DNA of 64,000 bases, taken from positions 62,001 through 126,000 of the IMG/VR virus record IMGVR_UViG_3300042507_006854. The stretch is one strand, 5' to 3'. The DNA is from a virus. Position 1 is the stretch's first letter; every line of letters starts with the position of its first letter. Positions 17,014-26,641 of this stretch are shown piece after piece. Below the pieces are notes generated by a model. That model was not told the DNA's origin. It did no database searches and saw only the letters and a list, made by a program, of their open reading frames with translations. A program made the translations under genes and the position numbers.

Positions 17014-17529
17014 ATGGGATATTTAAACAGACCATTATTTACGAATAACAAAGCTTTTTACGATGATCGTGGGGTTTTTGTGCCATTGTCGTTAACATCG
17101 CATTTAACATGGTCGCAATCTAATATATCTGTAAATTTAAAACCATTTACTTTGAGAGGGTTGCATTTTCAAAAGAACCCTTACCAACAATCAAAATTTA
17201 TAAAAGTCGTTAATGGGTCAATTCTTGATTTCGTAACTGATCTTGACCCTACATCCGAAACCTACCTAAAAATAGAAATGTTTGCAATGAAACCTGGAGA
17301 TGAACTATACGTGCCTCAAAATTATGCTCATGGATTTTTAACTTTAGAAGAAAATACGATTGTTCAATATTTAGTAAATAATATTTATAATCCAAATTCA
17401 GAAGGGGTAATTCCCTGGACAGAATTTCCAGAACTTCTTAAAGAATTTAAAAAAATAAAAAATTTTTCTATAAAAAATATTGTAATAAAAGATAGAGATT
17501 TAGTAGCTAAAAATTTTGATAAAAAATAG
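17014..17529 (+). CDS. rmlC: dTDP-4-dehydrorhamnose 3,5-epimerase-like
   Basis: 171 aa cupin. Shows FYDDRGVFVPL, TLRGLHFQ and YVPQNYAHGFLT, the active-site His and cupin metal/substrate motifs of RmlC. It isomerises 4-keto-6-deoxyhexose nucleotide sugars at C3/C5. No rmlA, B or D is seen in this window, so it may act on host intermediates or on the Gmd product. Confidence 0.88.
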   Translation: MGYLNRPLFTNNKAFYDDRGVFVPLSLTSHLTWSQSNISVNLKPFTLRGLHFQKNPYQQSKFIKVVNGSILDFVTDLDPTSETYLKIEMFAMKPGDELYVPQNYAHGFLTLEENTIVQYLVNNIYNPNSEGVIPWTEFPELLKEFKKIKNFSIKNIVIKDRDLVAKNFDKK

Positions 17530-17530
17530 C

Positions 17531-17559
17531 TTGAATATCAAAATAAGTTAGGCTATCAT
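17531..17559 (+). promoter_or_regulatory. sigma70-like promoter of dNMP kinase gene
   Basis: TTGAAT at 17531-17536, 17-nt spacer, TATCAT at 17554-17559, then exactly 6 nt to the ATG at 17566: a leaderless arrangement. Confidence 0.65.
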
Positions 17560-17565
17560 ATATGT

Positions 17566-18162
17566 ATGAGCGTATTATATATTGGTATAGCCGGTGTAGC
17601 GAGGTCTGGAAAAGACAGTCTTGCACTAGAAATCGAAAATTTAATCCGATCTTATAAAGGTAAAACAATTTATAGAACGTCTTTAGCGCAACCTCTTAAA
17701 GAAGACTGTAAAGATTTTATTAAACAATATCTTGGATTGAATGTTTTTACAGATAATAACGAAGAAAAAGCTACCTTTCGTGAATTCCTAGTTTGGTATG
17801 GCAAAGTCAAACGCCAACAAACAGAAGGAAAATATTGGACAAATCTTTTAGATGAGAGGGTAAAAAAATTTCAACCAGATATTTGTATTATCCCAGATGT
17901 GCGTTATCAGCAATACGAACAAGATGAAGTTAGCTGGTTAAAAGCAAAACCAAATAACATACTTATTCACTTGCAAAGAATCGCAATTAATGGTGAAATA
18001 GTCCCTCCTGCTAATATGGATGAGTCAATCAATGATTCTATCATTCAAAATAGTGCGGATTATAAAATAGTTTGGCCAACTTTTACTGATGAGAATAAGC
18101 AAGAAAATATGAGAGAATTTGCTGAAAAAGCATTTAATGCGGTAATTAAAAATAAAATTTAA
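17566..18162 (+). CDS. Deoxynucleoside monophosphate kinase-like
   Basis: 198 aa. The P-loop GVARSGKDSLA at residues 10-20 and the layout (QPLKEDCKDFI, IIPDVRYQQYEQ) match phage dNMP kinases such as T4 gp1, which phosphorylate dNMPs to dNDPs. It is the first gene after a promoter and precedes the helicase-primase pair, fitting a role in DNA precursor supply. Confidence 0.8.
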   Translation: MSVLYIGIAGVARSGKDSLALEIENLIRSYKGKTIYRTSLAQPLKEDCKDFIKQYLGLNVFTDNNEEKATFREFLVWYGKVKRQQTEGKYWTNLLDERVKKFQPDICIIPDVRYQQYEQDEVSWLKAKPNNILIHLQRIAINGEIVPPANMDESINDSIIQNSADYKIVWPTFTDENKQENMREFAEKAFNAVIKNKI

Positions 18163-18163
18163 T

Positions 18164-19636
18164 ATGAATTCTATTCGTAGCGTACAAATAGAAAAACATG
18201 TTCTTGCTGGTTTTCTAAAATACCCTCAAGTATATTTTGAAGTTTCTCATTTCATTAATGAGAATGATTTTTCGAATGGGCATAAAACGATATTTAGTGT
18301 TGTAAAAGGTCAGATCATGAAGGGTCAACCGCTTGATCCAGTAATAATCGGAGAAAAAATTAAAAACCTTGGTATTAATTTTAAACAAGATTTTAATGTT
18401 TTTGATTATATAGAGAGCCTAGCCTTTCTTAAAATTAGCCAAAAGTCTCTTATTGATGCTTGTAAAAATTTAAAAACAATTACTATTCGTCGTGAAATCG
18501 CGGAAACCGCATCTTTAATTGCAGAGTCAATGGAAAATTCTGGAGACAAATCTCCAGATGAAATTATCTCATTCGCAGATAAAATGTATAATGACAAAAT
18601 TACTGCCTATGATTTAGAATCTAATCCAGAAGATCTTTTCCAAGATATCGAAAAAATGGTTGAGGAAAGAGCTAATAACCCTATCACTGAAACCGGGTAT
18701 CTCACTCCATATAAGCTTTTTAATAAAATGTATGGCGGACTAAGGCCTGGAGAGCTTTATGCATGGGTGAGTCGTCCCAAACATGGTAAATCAACGATTC
18801 TTAGTGATATATGTTCCAAAGCAACCTTAGTTAACCCGAATATGCAGGCTCTTATTCTGGATACCGAAATGCAAACAAATGTAATTCGTTTTCGTATTGC
18901 TAGTAGCATTACTGGTATTCCAATGTGGTGGCTTGAAACAGGGCAATTCAGAAACAATAAAGAGCTTCTGGCAAAATGGAATAGTAAAAAATCAGAGCTT
19001 GCGAAAGCACAGGGTAAAGTAAAGCACTTGCAAGTAGCAGGGAAGCCCATCGCAGAAATTGAATCAATTATTCAGCGTTGGTATCTTGGCCAAGTCGGGC
19101 GTGGCAATCCTGCTATTGTTGTTTATGATTATATTAAACTAACAGGTGAAATAGAAAAAGGTAAACAGGAATATCAACTTATCGGTGATAAAGTAGATCG
19201 TCTTAAAGAGCTTTCTGTTCGTATGAATATTCCGATTCTTACTGCTTGCCAATTGAATCGTAGTGCCGAAAATGGGGCTGACGATTCTAGTGCTATTGCC
19301 CAATCAGATCGTCTTCAATGGTTTGCTGCTTATGTTGGGATTTTTAGACGTAAAACTCTTGAAGAACAAGCGGAAGATGGCGCTCAATTTGGAACGCATA
19401 AAATGATTGAACTTGCATCCCGATATCAAGGTCAGCATGCTCATGGTCACAATGATCTTGTGAGGGTAATTGAGAACAATCGTCCAGTATATCGTAAAAA
19501 TTTTATTTCATTTAATGTGGATAATTTTAATGTAGAAGAAAAAGGTACTTTACAAGATATTGTAAACCACCAAAATGGTGTTAATGTGAATATATTTGAC
19601 CGCGAAAATAATCAGGATCAAGAAGAAATCATATGA
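18164..19636 (+). CDS. DnaB-like replicative helicase
   Basis: 490 aa. The N-terminal helical domain (VLAGFLKYPQVYFEV, residues 13-27) is typical of DnaB/gp41 and binds primase. The ATPase has Walker A SRPKHGKST at 203-211, AIVVYDYIKL near 320 as Walker B, and the TACQLNRSAE segment that senses nucleotide. Hexameric 5'-3' helicase at the fork. It overlaps the primase gene by 4 nt. Confidence 0.92.
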   Translation: MNSIRSVQIEKHVLAGFLKYPQVYFEVSHFINENDFSNGHKTIFSVVKGQIMKGQPLDPVIIGEKIKNLGINFKQDFNVFDYIESLAFLKISQKSLIDACKNLKTITIRREIAETASLIAESMENSGDKSPDEIISFADKMYNDKITAYDLESNPEDLFQDIEKMVEERANNPITETGYLTPYKLFNKMYGGLRPGELYAWVSRPKHGKSTILSDICSKATLVNPNMQALILDTEMQTNVIRFRIASSITGIPMWWLETGQFRNNKELLAKWNSKKSELAKAQGKVKHLQVAGKPIAEIESIIQRWYLGQVGRGNPAIVVYDYIKLTGEIEKGKQEYQLIGDKVDRLKELSVRMNIPILTACQLNRSAENGADDSSAIAQSDRLQWFAAYVGIFRRKTLEEQAEDGAQFGTHKMIELASRYQGQHAHGHNDLVRVIENNRPVYRKNFISFNVDNFNVEEKGTLQDIVNHQNGVNVNIFDRENNQDQEEII

Positions 19637-20529
19637 GACTTTTAGAACTTTTAAAAGATGCTGGGTGTAATCCTAGGTGCTATGGTAGTTATCTTACTTG
19701 TACTGCTCGCTATCGTGGTGGTGATGACCCTGGATCTGTAGCTATTTATCTGCAGACGAATATTGTCAAAGATTTTGTCACGGGACACTCTTTTTCTTTG
19801 GAAGAGTTTCTTAAACTAACCCTTAAATTAAAAGACCTGAAGCAAGTAGAACAAATTCTTGAAGATAAAGCAAAGTATTATACAGGATTTAATAATGATG
19901 TAGAAGACCCTTTTAACAGAAGTGTTAAATATTATTCACGGGAAGATATTGTAGATTTAAAACAAGATGGATCATATTGGAATCGTCGCGGGATTAGCGA
20001 TGAAACATTAAAAGTTTTTGAGGGGGGTATTTGTGAAGTGGGTAAAATGTATCAAAGATATGTATTTCCAATTTTTGATGCTCGCAAAAAAATTCAAGGA
20101 TTTTCTGGCCGTGATGTAACGGGTAAATCAAAAATTAAATGGAAACATATTGGCCGCAAAAACGAATGGGCGTATCCATTTATATTTAATTATAAATTTA
20201 TTAGAGAATCGAAACAGTTAATTCTTGTTGAAAGTATCGGAGATATGCTTTCTCTTTGGGAAAGTGGAATTAAAAATACCGGTATAACTTTCGGGACTGA
20301 AGCTGGTGGAGGCTTGTTAAAAGCGATTATTCGCCTTGATCCCGACCAAATAGTCATTGCGACCAACAATGATGAAAACAGGGCGGGGCAAAAAGCGGCT
20401 ATGAAAATACGCTCAACACTCATAGACGGATTTTTTGACCCCGCCCAAATTCATATTTGCCATCCATTTAAAAATGATTTTGGAGATCAAACTATAGAAG
20501 AAAATAAAGAATGGTATTCTAACTTATGA
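19633..20529 (+). CDS. DnaG-like DNA primase
   Basis: 298 aa, much shorter than bacterial DnaG. The Toprim domain is visible: LILVESIGDMLSL (catalytic Glu) near residue 200 and IVIATNNDENRAGQKAA near 240. The N-terminal cysteines (CNPRCYGSYLTCTARY) form an atypical zinc-binding start. Synthesises RNA primers with the helicase encoded directly upstream. Confidence 0.85.
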   Translation: MRLLELLKDAGCNPRCYGSYLTCTARYRGGDDPGSVAIYLQTNIVKDFVTGHSFSLEEFLKLTLKLKDLKQVEQILEDKAKYYTGFNNDVEDPFNRSVKYYSREDIVDLKQDGSYWNRRGISDETLKVFEGGICEVGKMYQRYVFPIFDARKKIQGFSGRDVTGKSKIKWKHIGRKNEWAYPFIFNYKFIRESKQLILVESIGDMLSLWESGIKNTGITFGTEAGGGLLKAIIRLDPDQIVIATNNDENRAGQKAAMKIRSTLIDGFFDPAQIHICHPFKNDFGDQTIEENKEWYSNL

Positions 20530-20948
20530 GAAGTACTTGGGAACAACATGCAATGAATTTAGCTGCTATTGCGATGCAGCGTTCAGAGGATCCATATCAA
20601 CAAGTAGGAGCTTGTGTTTTAGGGCATCATAACGAAGTTCTGGCTGTCGCCTATAACGGCCTTGCTGCTGGAGTCAATGTAACACGGGAATTTTGGAGTG
20701 ATCGTGACGCAAGACGACCATATATGATTCATGCGGAAAGTAACTGCCTTGCTAGAATTAAAATGGGCGAAGGCAAACTTTTGGCCTGTACTCTTCTACC
20801 ATGTTCCGCATGCGCTACTAATATTGCTGCTTATGGAATTAAGCATGTTATTTTTAAAGATATCTATAATAGAGATACAAAATCAGTAGATATTTTTAAA
20901 TTTTATGGAATTTCTTGCCATCAAGTCGATCCAACATATCCATTATGA
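20526..20948 (+). CDS. dCMP deaminase
   Basis: 140 aa. Zinc-binding signature of the cytidine/deoxycytidylate deaminases: HAES near residue 73 and LPCSACA near residue 95. It makes dUMP, substrate for ThyX at 44884. Overlaps both neighbours by 4 nt. Confidence 0.9.
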   Translation: MRSTWEQHAMNLAAIAMQRSEDPYQQVGACVLGHHNEVLAVAYNGLAAGVNVTREFWSDRDARRPYMIHAESNCLARIKMGEGKLLACTLLPCSACATNIAAYGIKHVIFKDIYNRDTKSVDIFKFYGISCHQVDPTYPL

Positions 20949-21940
20949 GTGAACTAGTAAAACTTTCAGCCAGTAGAATCAAGACATTACAATCATGCTC
21001 TTGGATGTATTATTGCAATTATAATCTTAAATTGCCACAAAAGAATAATTCCGGAGCAATGCGTGGCACTGTAGCGCATTTAATCTTCGAAGTGTTGGCT
21101 AATCCTCGGCACGAGCATTACGTTAAAAAAATTGTAAAAAATAAAACGTGCCTAAAGTCTCCAGCAGTTTTTAAATTAATTATAAAGGCCGCTAAGCGCG
21201 AAGGGCTCGATTTAGATGAAATGGTCGCACCACTTAAAAAGAGTGGGCAAGAAATAACTAATCTTAAATGTATAGATGAGATGATTTTAGTTGGTTTAAA
21301 ATTTGATTTTATTGGAGATTATAAACTTATTGGTTCGGAATGGGAGTTCGATATTACCAGTGAGGAACCCAAGTATAGAATTGGTGGATTTGTTGACCGA
21401 ATCTTTAAAGATAAAAATCAAATGATTATTCGAGATTTTAAATCTAGTAAGAAGGCTTTTAAAGGAGACGAATTAGAAAGTAACCTACAAGGAATGATGT
21501 ACTCTCTAGCTCTTCGTAAAAAATACAAAAAACAAAAAGATATTTTAGTTAGATTCTTATTTTTAAGATATCCCGATGATCCAGAAAGAGAGTGCCCGCA
21601 TTTCAATGAAGAGGAGTTAATTGGTTTTGAGCATTACCTTGAATATATTAGTGAATATTTAAAAAACTTTGATGAAAAAAAGGCTCGATCAAATTTTGCT
21701 TCTAGCGAATTTAGTCGTAAATGGATGTGCAAAACAAAATCTGGATGGCGTTGTCCATACTTAGATCCAATTGAATATAAGGTTCTTATAGATAAAGATG
21801 GTAAAACTATTAAATCAATTTTTGCAAATGAAGAGTTTAAAGAAAAAGATTTAAAACCCGAATATCGTATTGAAGTAAGAAAATATGAAGGATGTCCAGC
21901 TTGGAAGCAAACTCAATCAAATAATGACTTTGACTTTTAA
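20945..21940 (+). CDS. RecB-like PD-(D/E)xK exonuclease
   Basis: 331 aa from the ATG at 20945 (ATGA overlap). LSASRIKTLQSCSWMYYCNY opens the domain; AMRGTVAHLIFE supplies the catalytic His, GGFVDRIFKDKNQMIIRDFKSSKK the D...D-x-K core, and LQGMMYSLALRK the final motif. This is the RecB/AddB/Cas4-like nuclease fold. Three Cys near the C-terminus (CKTKSGWRCPY, GCPAW) could bind an iron-sulfur cluster. Probably processes DNA ends for recombination. Confidence 0.8.
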   Translation: MSELVKLSASRIKTLQSCSWMYYCNYNLKLPQKNNSGAMRGTVAHLIFEVLANPRHEHYVKKIVKNKTCLKSPAVFKLIIKAAKREGLDLDEMVAPLKKSGQEITNLKCIDEMILVGLKFDFIGDYKLIGSEWEFDITSEEPKYRIGGFVDRIFKDKNQMIIRDFKSSKKAFKGDELESNLQGMMYSLALRKKYKKQKDILVRFLFLRYPDDPERECPHFNEEELIGFEHYLEYISEYLKNFDEKKARSNFASSEFSRKWMCKTKSGWRCPYLDPIEYKVLIDKDGKTIKSIFANEEFKEKDLKPEYRIEVRKYEGCPAWKQTQSNNDFDF

Positions 21941-21958
21941 AAAAAGTATTGTTAATAT
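21930..21958 (+). promoter_or_regulatory. sigma70-like promoter of the polymerase genes
   Basis: TTGACT at 21930-21935, 17-nt spacer, TAATAT at 21953-21958, 8 nt to the ATG at 21967. It also argues for that ATG over the upstream TTG at 21949. Confidence 0.6.
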
Positions 21959-21966
21959 TAGGTTCA

Positions 21967-22716
21967 ATGCTACCAATCTTTAGATCAAACTACTCGTTGA
22001 GTTCGGTTCTTACTCTAGAGCCATATTCTCCTATAGAGAATCGTGCTTTAAACCAACCCGACTCTGTATTTGATATTTGTAAAGACTATGGTATTGAAGA
22101 TGTTTTTATTGTTGATAACACCTTAACTGGAATGGTAGAAGCTTATGAAAATTCAAAAAAAGCAGGTTTAAATCTACGTTTTGGATATCGAGTAAACGTT
22201 TGTCAAGATATTGAAAATAAAACTCCAGAGTCTGAACTTACAGAAAGCAAATTTATTATTTTTGCTCTTAAAAATTCGTTTACAGATTTAATTAAATTGC
22301 ATAATATTTCTACTACAAAAGGAATTTATAATGGAAAACCTCGTCTTGATTTTAAAACTTTAAAAGAAAATTGGAGTAAAAATCTTTTGTTTGCGGTACC
22401 ATTTTATGATTCATATATTTATTATAATCTTTTATATGGTCGTCAATGCGTTCCAGAATTAGATTTCACTGATCCTGTTTATTTTATTGAGAATAATGGC
22501 TTACCATTTGACGATCTTTTAAGTAGTCATATTAAAGAAACAATTAAAGATCATGAAATCGTTTTGTCTAAAACAATTTATTATCGTGAGAGAAAAGATT
22601 TTAAATCTTATATGACGTATCGCTGTATTTTGAATCGGACAACATTCCAAAAACCAGAGCTACGTCATTTTGGAAGCCAAGAATTTTGTATGGAGGCACT
22701 GAAAGAAAATGCATAG
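21967..22716 (+). CDS. PHP-domain part of a split DNA polymerase III alpha
   Basis: 249 aa. LPIFRSNYSLSSVLTL aligns with the F-x-H-L-H-x-H-S-x-Y-S-L start of DnaE/PolC PHP domains, but the metal-binding His residues are absent, so the site is probably dead. VFDICKDYGIEDVFIVDNTLTGMVEAY and the closing KDFKSYMTYRCIL ... SQEFCMEAL follow the rest of the PHP domain. The protein stops exactly where the polymerase core would begin; the core is encoded two genes on. It likely assembles with the polymerase as a structural domain. Confidence 0.8.
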   Translation: MLPIFRSNYSLSSVLTLEPYSPIENRALNQPDSVFDICKDYGIEDVFIVDNTLTGMVEAYENSKKAGLNLRFGYRVNVCQDIENKTPESELTESKFIIFALKNSFTDLIKLHNISTTKGIYNGKPRLDFKTLKENWSKNLLFAVPFYDSYIYYNLLYGRQCVPELDFTDPVYFIENNGLPFDDLLSSHIKETIKDHEIVLSKTIYYRERKDFKSYMTYRCILNRTTFQKPELRHFGSQEFCMEALKENA

Positions 22717-23341
22717 TAATCTTCTACGTTTTAATAAAAAGCAAAAATATATTGTTTTTGATACGGAAACCGAATCTTTAGCATTAGCTTTAACTAGGCC
22801 TTGGCAACTTTCTTGGCTAGTTTATGATGATCATAAAATTGTTAAAAATGAAGATCACATGCTTTATTGGAAAGATTTGAATGTTTCTGCTGATGCGGCT
22901 AGAATTACAAGATTCGATTATAATAATTGGAAAGAAAAATCTGAAGACCCAAAAGAAGTTCTCCAACTTTTTGAAAGCTATCTTTACAATCCAGATTATC
23001 TAATAGTTGGCGCAAATCTTTTCGGGTTTGACATTTATGTTATAAATACGTTACGCAGAATTTTAGGATTGAAATCAGACTTTTCATATCTTGATCGTGT
23101 TTTAGATATACAATGTATTCAAAAAGGTATATATATGGGACTGAAATCTGTTCCAGAAAATAGAACAGCTTGGCAATATCAAATGTATCATTATGTCAAG
23201 AAAGGGGTAAAGACTTCTGTTAAACATCTATGTGGTCTTTATGATATCGAATATAATGATTTAAAAGCTCACGATGCTGTTTATGATAACGAAAAGTGTC
23301 TTGAAATTTTTAAGAAACAAATTTTGACAATTGAAATATGA
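22709..23341 (+). CDS. DnaQ-like 3'-5' proofreading exonuclease
   Basis: 210 aa. Exo I motif VFDTETESL (D18, E20), Exo II around ANLFGFDIYVIN, and Exo III KAHDAVYDNEKC, the DEDDh set. It lies between the PHP and polymerase genes, with 8-nt and 4-nt overlaps. It would provide proofreading for the split polymerase. Confidence 0.85.
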   Translation: MHSNLLRFNKKQKYIVFDTETESLALALTRPWQLSWLVYDDHKIVKNEDHMLYWKDLNVSADAARITRFDYNNWKEKSEDPKEVLQLFESYLYNPDYLIVGANLFGFDIYVINTLRRILGLKSDFSYLDRVLDIQCIQKGIYMGLKSVPENRTAWQYQMYHYVKKGVKTSVKHLCGLYDIEYNDLKAHDAVYDNEKCLEIFKKQILTIEI

Positions 23342-25872
23342 AATTTTTAGAACAATTTAAAAATATTGAGATGAAAAATGTCAACCTTGTGAGGTTGCCA
23401 AATATTTCTTTTACAAAAGAAGAGAAAGGTTTATTGGCTGAAAAAGCAGAAACAAACGAACAATTCCTTCAACAATTAGTAAATGAAGGATGGAAAAAGT
23501 TTCGTGATAAGATCCCAGAGCATAAAAAGAAAATCTATCTTGATCGTATCAAAGAAGAATTTGACATTGTCAAAGATTTAGGTTTTATTGATTACTTTCT
23601 TCTTGTTTGGCGTGTTATAAACAAAGCTCGTCAGCTTGGGGCTTTTATTGACTGGGGTCGTGGTTCAGCGGCGGGTAGTCTTATTTTCTATTTGATTGGC
23701 GTTACTGGTGTTGACCCAATCGATAAGAATCTTTTCTTTACTCGTTTTATTTCTAAAACTCGTGCTAAAAAAGAAGTCATTGACGGAGTCACTTATATTC
23801 AAGGAGATCTTGCTCCAGATGTTGATATTAACTTGGGTGGAGTTCGTGATGAGATTATTGAGTGGCTTAAAAAATGCTACCCGAATAAAGTTTGCAAAAT
23901 TTCTTCTGTTTCTACTTTTTCTGGAAAAATTCTGGTTAAAGATGTTTTTAAAATCATGAATGAGGCCTCGGAAGAAGATGCCAGTCATTTAGCAGATACT
24001 ATTGGCAAGCATTTCGGAGTTGTTGAAGATATTGAAGATTCTTATAAGAATAGCGAGAAGTTTCGTGATTGGGCTGATCGTTACGCAGAAACTTACCAAG
24101 TAGCTTTAAAATTGCGCGGATTAATTCGTGGGAAATCTACTCATGCAAGCGGATATTTTCTTTCATATTACCCTCTTGACAAGTTTGCTCCTGTCGAGAT
24201 GAATAAAGAAGGTGAGTTAACCATTTCTTATGAAATGAATACTGCGGCGAAGTTTGGTATCAAACTTGATCTTCTTGGTCTTATTAGTAATGAGATTATT
24301 AAAAATGTCTTTGAATTAATTTCAGAAAAATTTGAAGATATTAATCTTGATGATAATCCAGAAGTTTATACTCATCTTCAACGTGAGGACTTGCTTCCAT
24401 ATGGACTCTATCAAATTAGTGCTGATTGTGCTTATCGTGTTTGCAAAAACATTCGTCCAGCAAATATTGCACATTTGAGTGACGTAAATGCTATAGCCCG
24501 ACCTGGAGCCCTTGCTTACGAAAAAGATTACATTAATTTTAGTGGAGAAGCTCCACATGAAAAACTCGCCCCAGTATTTGCGGAAACGCGTAATCTTCCT
24601 CTTTATCAAGAACAATTAATTCAAGCTCTTGTTACGGTTGGTTTTACTGCTGACGAGTCTGAATATATTCGTCGTATTATTGGTAAAAAGAAACGGGACG
24701 AAATGCCCAAGTGGAAAGATAAAGTTTTCGAGATCTGTGAAAAGAATGGGTTTGGAGAACAGGTTGCGGAAGCTATTTGGAAAGTCATGTTGGATTCCGC
24801 TGACTACAGTTTTAATAAATCGCATTCTTACTGTGTTGCCTATCTGGGAGCTTTAACTGTTTATCTCAAATATAAGTATCCTTTGGAATTTTTTACGGCA
24901 TGTCTTAACGCTATTCAAAAGCTTCCTGATCCTATGGACGAAATCAGACAGATCGAGAGGGAACTGCCTTATTTTAATATAAAATTGCTTCCGCCAAGCT
25001 TATTGAAGTCGGACATAGGATTTACAGTCGAGGGCAAAAATATTAGATATGGTTTAAGCGCAATTAAAGGCGTTTCAGATAGCTCAATTGAAAAACTTAT
25101 TAAATTCCGTGGAGAATATGATAATAAGATTGATTGTTTCTTAGCTGCAAAACAGGCCGGATTAAACATTGGTATTGTTTCATCCCTTATTCAAGCTGGA
25201 GCGCTTGACGATCTTGGTTCGTCACGCCCACATCTTGTTTTACAGGTTCAAGCCTTTAATCTCTTAACCGATAAAGAAAAACGTCTTGTGAAGGGTTTGC
25301 ACGATGAAGGCGAAAATAAAAATATTCTTAGTATTATTCAATTGCTTGTAGATAAAAAGCAAATTAAAGAATCTCGTTTTGAGACGTTTAAGAAAAAGTA
25401 TGCGTCTTATAAACAAATTTATGAGTTAAATAGTCGAAACGAGGCACTTACAAATTATTTTTATGAAAAGAATTGTCTGGGTTTTAGTTATAGTCAAAAC
25501 CTCACTGAGATCTTTAAACAAGGTAACCATAATTTTATTACTATTAAAGACGCTTTTGAAACTAAAGAAGATAATGATAGAGTATTGTTAATTGGGGAAA
25601 TTGTTGAACCACCAAGACAATCTAAATCTAGAAATGGTAATAAATTTTTTAAAGCGAATGTGGCCGATGATACCGGTAAAATTTCAGTTCTTCTTTTTGA
25701 TGGTCGCTTTGGACTGTTTGAAGATTGTAAAGATAAGAATGGTGGCGCATTCCCAGAAGAGGAAGATATTGTAATTGTTAAAGGGCGTTTAAAAGGAACA
25801 GATGCTATCTTTGCAGATGAGATAGTTAAGCAAGACTGTAAAATATATAAGAATATGAGAGACTTAAAATAA
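23338..25872 (+). CDS. DNA polymerase III alpha-type replicative polymerase (core)
   Basis: 844 aa, C-family. Palm motifs: GRGSAAGS at residues 107-114, catalytic PDVDIN at 160-165, and the third Asp in KLDLLGL near 311. The fingers carry LPLYQEQLIQ and SADYSFNKSHSYCVAYLGALT; there is a helix-hairpin-helix region near 610-640 and a C-terminal OB fold near 750-830. The PHP domain is missing because it is encoded separately at 21967. It is shorter than bacterial DnaE (~1160 aa) for this reason. Confidence 0.93.
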   Translation: MKFLEQFKNIEMKNVNLVRLPNISFTKEEKGLLAEKAETNEQFLQQLVNEGWKKFRDKIPEHKKKIYLDRIKEEFDIVKDLGFIDYFLLVWRVINKARQLGAFIDWGRGSAAGSLIFYLIGVTGVDPIDKNLFFTRFISKTRAKKEVIDGVTYIQGDLAPDVDINLGGVRDEIIEWLKKCYPNKVCKISSVSTFSGKILVKDVFKIMNEASEEDASHLADTIGKHFGVVEDIEDSYKNSEKFRDWADRYAETYQVALKLRGLIRGKSTHASGYFLSYYPLDKFAPVEMNKEGELTISYEMNTAAKFGIKLDLLGLISNEIIKNVFELISEKFEDINLDDNPEVYTHLQREDLLPYGLYQISADCAYRVCKNIRPANIAHLSDVNAIARPGALAYEKDYINFSGEAPHEKLAPVFAETRNLPLYQEQLIQALVTVGFTADESEYIRRIIGKKKRDEMPKWKDKVFEICEKNGFGEQVAEAIWKVMLDSADYSFNKSHSYCVAYLGALTVYLKYKYPLEFFTACLNAIQKLPDPMDEIRQIERELPYFNIKLLPPSLLKSDIGFTVEGKNIRYGLSAIKGVSDSSIEKLIKFRGEYDNKIDCFLAAKQAGLNIGIVSSLIQAGALDDLGSSRPHLVLQVQAFNLLTDKEKRLVKGLHDEGENKNILSIIQLLVDKKQIKESRFETFKKKYASYKQIYELNSRNEALTNYFYEKNCLGFSYSQNLTEIFKQGNHNFITIKDAFETKEDNDRVLLIGEIVEPPRQSKSRNGNKFFKANVADDTGKISVLLFDGRFGLFEDCKDKNGGAFPEEEDIVIVKGRLKGTDAIFADEIVKQDCKIYKNMRDLK

Positions 25873-26631
25873 TTAGTATTCTTTAACAATTTCAAAAGAA
25901 CCTTCTACATACCCACCGGCACTTACAGTAGACTCAGAACTTGTAAGCTTACCATTTTGAATACTCGTATTAACACCGCCGCCGCCACCACAAATAGCGC
26001 CCACGCTTACAGTCACATTGTCAGAACCAGGGCATTGAGTTACAGCACGACCAGCATTTAAACCACGAGCGGTAATTGATTGTCTTGCGCTTCTAAAAGT
26101 AATCCCTAAAGCCGTTTGAGAACCTAGAATATAAATAGGTTCCCATTCTATAGATGCATTATATTCAAAACCAATAGCATTAGAAATTGCGGCAGAAGCA
26201 GATCCATGTCCAATTGGGGCGTCTTGTACAGTTCCCCCTCCGCCTTGACTCATAGGGCCACCACCAGGACCAAAAACAGTAAATGATAAAGATCCATTTA
26301 CAATTGCATTTGCTTCTGCTGATAGCGTATGGCTTGTTAAATAAGCTTTTGCAAAAGATTGACCTCCAATAGAAACACTAGTTCCCTGATAAACTCCTGG
26401 ATTAGCGACAATTGCTGAAAAAATACTAAAACCGGGGTCGCCAGCCGAAATAATATAATCAATATTAATAGTTCCTTCTACCGCCCCATTTGGAATGGTA
26501 GCAATAGCATTTTTCTGACCTAGGACTCTGACGCCCTCCATAGGAACTTGGAAAGAATAACTAGCGCTATTGGCGTATAGATTAGATCCGCCAACATTTA
26601 CAGAAACATTTGTATAATTAATAAGGGACAT
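25873..26631 (-). CDS. Tail-tube-like virion protein A
   Basis: 252 aa, Gly/Ser-rich and beta-strand rich, no transmembrane segment. SYSFQVPMEGVRVLGQKNAIATIPNGAVEGTINIDYII and GFEYNASIEWEPIYILGS are shared in arrangement with the next gene, so the two are paralogues. Fold pattern and pairing suggest tail tube or tube-terminator subunits, but this is inference. A glycine-rich loop (GPGGGPMSQGGGG) interrupts the centre. Stop is convergent with the polymerase gene. Confidence 0.55.
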   Translation of the reverse strand: MSLINYTNVSVNVGGSNLYANSASYSFQVPMEGVRVLGQKNAIATIPNGAVEGTINIDYIISAGDPGFSIFSAIVANPGVYQGTSVSIGGQSFAKAYLTSHTLSAEANAIVNGSLSFTVFGPGGGPMSQGGGGTVQDAPIGHGSASAAISNAIGFEYNASIEWEPIYILGSQTALGITFRSARQSITARGLNAGRAVTQCPGSDNVTVSVGAICGGGGGVNTSIQNGKLTSSESTVSAGGYVEGSFEIVKEY

Positions 26632-26641
26632 ATTAATATAA

